Assembly: GCA_003661365.1 (NCBI GenBank)
Contig: QMVZ01000112.1
Location: forward strand, 1 to 5,357
Source: Thermoproteota archaeon
GTDB taxonomy: Archaea > Korarchaeota > Korarchaeia > Korarchaeales > Korarchaeaceae
Direction of reading: 5' to 3'
Length of the DNA stretch: 5,357 nt
A program made the position numbers and the translations under genes. Shown here piece by piece: positions 3,843-5,357 of this stretch (within the stretch, counting starts at the first letter, position 1; the number at the start of each line of letters is the position of its first letter). Under the pieces are notes generated by a model. It worked only from the letters and a program-made list of their open reading frames with translations, made no database searches and had not been told where the DNA came from.

Positions 3843-5357
3843 ACTGTTCCTTTGAGGGAGTAATTAACAAGAATGAAGAATCTAGCAATGAGTTTAGACA
3901 ACCCATTGTAGCAGTCCTAGGTCATGTAGATTCAGGAAAAACTACACTGCTCGACTACGTTCGTAGAACCCGGGTTACGGCTAAAGAACCAGGATCCATA
4001 ACACAACACATAGGCGCCTCTGAAATTCCTGCTTCTGTCCTGAAAGAATTATGCGGACCAGTTTTTTCACTTCTCGGGTTGAAGTTCGAACTAAAAACAA
4101 AGGGTTTGTTGTTTATCGATCTTCCAGGACACGAAGCATTTACAAATCTACGGAGAAGAGGTGGTTCTGTTGCAGATATAGCTATCTTAGTCATCGACAT
4201 AATCTCAGGAGTTCAACCTCAAACCACAGAATCCATTAACATTTTGAAGGAGCGTAAAACCCCGTTTGTTGTAGCCCTAAATAAGATAGATGTTTTAAGT
4301 GGCTGGAAATCCCATCCTGGACTACCTTTTATTGAGTCTTTTGAAAAGCAAGGTCCAAATGTTCAAATAGAGCTTGAAAAGAGGTTGTCGAGAGTTATAG
4401 ATCAGCTTGCTGAACTTGGCTTCGAAGCAGAGAGATATGATAGAGTTAAGGATTTCACCAAAATCCTTTCCATAGTTCCAACAAGTGCGATAACAGGCGA
4501 GGGCGTACCTGATCTACTAGCTATATTGTTGGGACTTGTCCAAAGGTTCATGCTTGATAGGCTCAGATTGTCAGAAGGTCCGGGTCTGGGCACAGTTCTA
4601 GAGGTTAAAGATGAACCAGGATTAGGTACTGTTTTGACAGCCATTATTTATGATGGTACGATTAGAAAGGGGGACACCATAGTTCTAGGAGGGACTACTG
4701 GCCCCATAGTCACTAATGTGAGAGCTTTGCTTAGACCAAAACCTCTGGCAGAAATTAGGGTCACACCCAGGGCTAGGTTTCAGAATGTGGACGAGGTAAA
4801 GGCAGCGTCAGGCATTATGATAGCAGGGCCAGGCTTAGACAATGCAATTGCTGGATCTCCTCTAATTGTAGTTAGAGATCCTAGCCTACTTGACAAGGCA
4901 ATAAATGAAATCAAGGAGGAAATTAGCGGAATCTTAATCTCTACAGATCGAGCTGGCATCATCGTAAAAGCTGATACCTTGGGGTCCTTAGAAGCCATAG
5001 TTAATCAACTTAGAGAGAGGGATATACCCATAAGGAAGGCCGACATTGGAGACATAACCAAAAAAGACATTTTTGAGGCAACAGTCGTGAAGAAGGAAGA
5101 CGAGAAGTACGGAATCATACTGGCCTTCAATGTCAAAGTACCAAGCCAATTAAAGAAGGAGTTAGAGAAAGGCAAGATCATCTTAATAGAGGATGTCGTG
5201 ATTTACGGATTAATAGAGAAATTAGAAGAATACCTGGAGAAATTAAGGGAAGAAGAGAAGCTAAAGGTGCTGTCTAGTCTTGTTTATCCCTGCGAATTAG
5301 AGGTTCTTCCTGGATACGTTTTCAGACGGAGTAATCCAGCAATTGTCGGTGTTAGGA
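3839..5357 (+). CDS. infB: Translation initiation factor aIF5B (IF-2 type), partial at 3' end
   Basis: aIF5B is the ribosome-activated GTPase that stabilises initiator tRNA and drives subunit joining. The frame is open from ATG 3839 to the window edge: 506 complete codons, no stop. Family members have about 590-600 residues, so about 90 residues of domain IV are missing. The G domain (about 20-240) has G1 GHVDSGKTT (28-36), G2 GSITQHIGA (52-60, T55), G3 DLPGH (94-98), G4 NKID (148-151) and G5 SAI (216-218). The G3 motif is usually DTPGH. Domain II covers about 245-345. Domain III (about 355-455) has the hallmark VKADTLGSLEA (376-386) and IGDITKKD. A charged helix (about 458-478) links to domain IV, which opens with FRRSNPAIVGV (495-505). 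A hydrophilic lead of about 20 residues precedes the G domain, with no alternative in-frame start. The P-loop is uninterrupted, so no intein sits there. The gene overlaps rpl24e by 4 bases. Confidence 0.96.
   Translation, partial: MNCSFEGVINKNEESSNEFRQPIVAVLGHVDSGKTTLLDYVRRTRVTAKEPGSITQHIGASEIPASVLKELCGPVFSLLGLKFELKTKGLLFIDLPGHEAFTNLRRRGGSVADIAILVIDIISGVQPQTTESINILKERKTPFVVALNKIDVLSGWKSHPGLPFIESFEKQGPNVQIELEKRLSRVIDQLAELGFEAERYDRVKDFTKILSIVPTSAITGEGVPDLLAILLGLVQRFMLDRLRLSEGPGLGTVLEVKDEPGLGTVLTAIIYDGTIRKGDTIVLGGTTGPIVTNVRALLRPKPLAEIRVTPRARFQNVDEVKAASGIMIAGPGLDNAIAGSPLIVVRDPSLLDKAINEIKEEISGILISTDRAGIIVKADTLGSLEAIVNQLRERDIPIRKADIGDITKKDIFEATVVKKEDEKYGIILAFNVKVPSQLKKELEKGKIILIEDVVIYGLIEKLEEYLEKLREEEKLKVLSSLVYPCELEVLPGYVFRRSNPAIVGVR

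Noticed and set aside
3548..3901. Reverse-strand open frame of 117 codons opposite rpl24e
   Set aside because: It is antisense to a zinc-ribbon ribosomal protein with all four cysteines, its start is within infB, and its translation resembles no known family. It also spans two gene ends and a spacer, as expected for a chance frame.
4051..4239. Forward frame of 62 codons inside infB
   Set aside because: It is an out-of-frame shadow of the aIF5B G domain, which is open in its own frame and carries all five G motifs.

Overview
The window is a dense archaeal housekeeping region with all genes on the + strand. It carries archaeal or archaeal/eukaryotic-type genes: RNA polymerase subunit Rpo10/RpoN, ribosomal proteins uS2, L7Ae, S28e and L24e, and translation factor aIF5B. 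It also has a MEMO-family protein and an FMN-dependent type 2 IPP isomerase. Shine-Dalgarno sites match the usual archaeal GGAGGTGA. Arg codons are mostly AGA/AGG and Ile is often ATA, which suggests a (hyper)thermophile. The gene set fits a TACK/Thermoproteota-like archaeon, but I cannot place it more precisely by eye.

Layout: bases 1-38 hold only the end of an unidentified upstream gene and the rpoN ribosome binding site. Block 1 is rpoN (39-248, TTG start), rps2 (304-945), a MEMO/AmrB-family gene (957-1808) and fni/idi2 (1805-2902). Block 2 is rpl7ae (2949-3329), rps28e (3379-3591), rpl24e (3633-3842, TTG start) and infB/aIF5B (3839 to the window edge). The infB frame is open to the last base, so the gene is truncated by the window and has no stop codon here. 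About 95% of the window is coding. The longest gap is 55 bases, and there is no gene-free stretch over 300 bases.

How it works together: block 1 joins transcription (Rpo10), the small ribosomal subunit (S2) and isoprenoid lipid precursor supply (Idi2), with the MEMO protein between. Block 2 joins ribosome components and an RNP protein (L7Ae) with the GTPase that completes initiation and subunit joining. Genes are linked by ATGA overlaps (memo/fni, rpl24e/infB) or by a Shine-Dalgarno that contains the previous stop codon (rps2/memo). TATA-like boxes in three gaps suggest extra promoters before rps2, rpl7ae and rps28e, and a weaker one inside rpl24e before infB.

I see no mobile element, CRISPR, rRNA or tRNA gene, or defence or biosynthetic cassette. 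The points worth a second look are the shortened gene order (rpoK, enolase, mevalonate kinase, isopentenyl phosphate kinase and ndk are absent from places where they often sit in archaea), the uncharacterised MEMO gene, a possible pair of exclusive hairpins before rpl7ae, and a Thr-to-Leu change in the aIF5B G3 motif.
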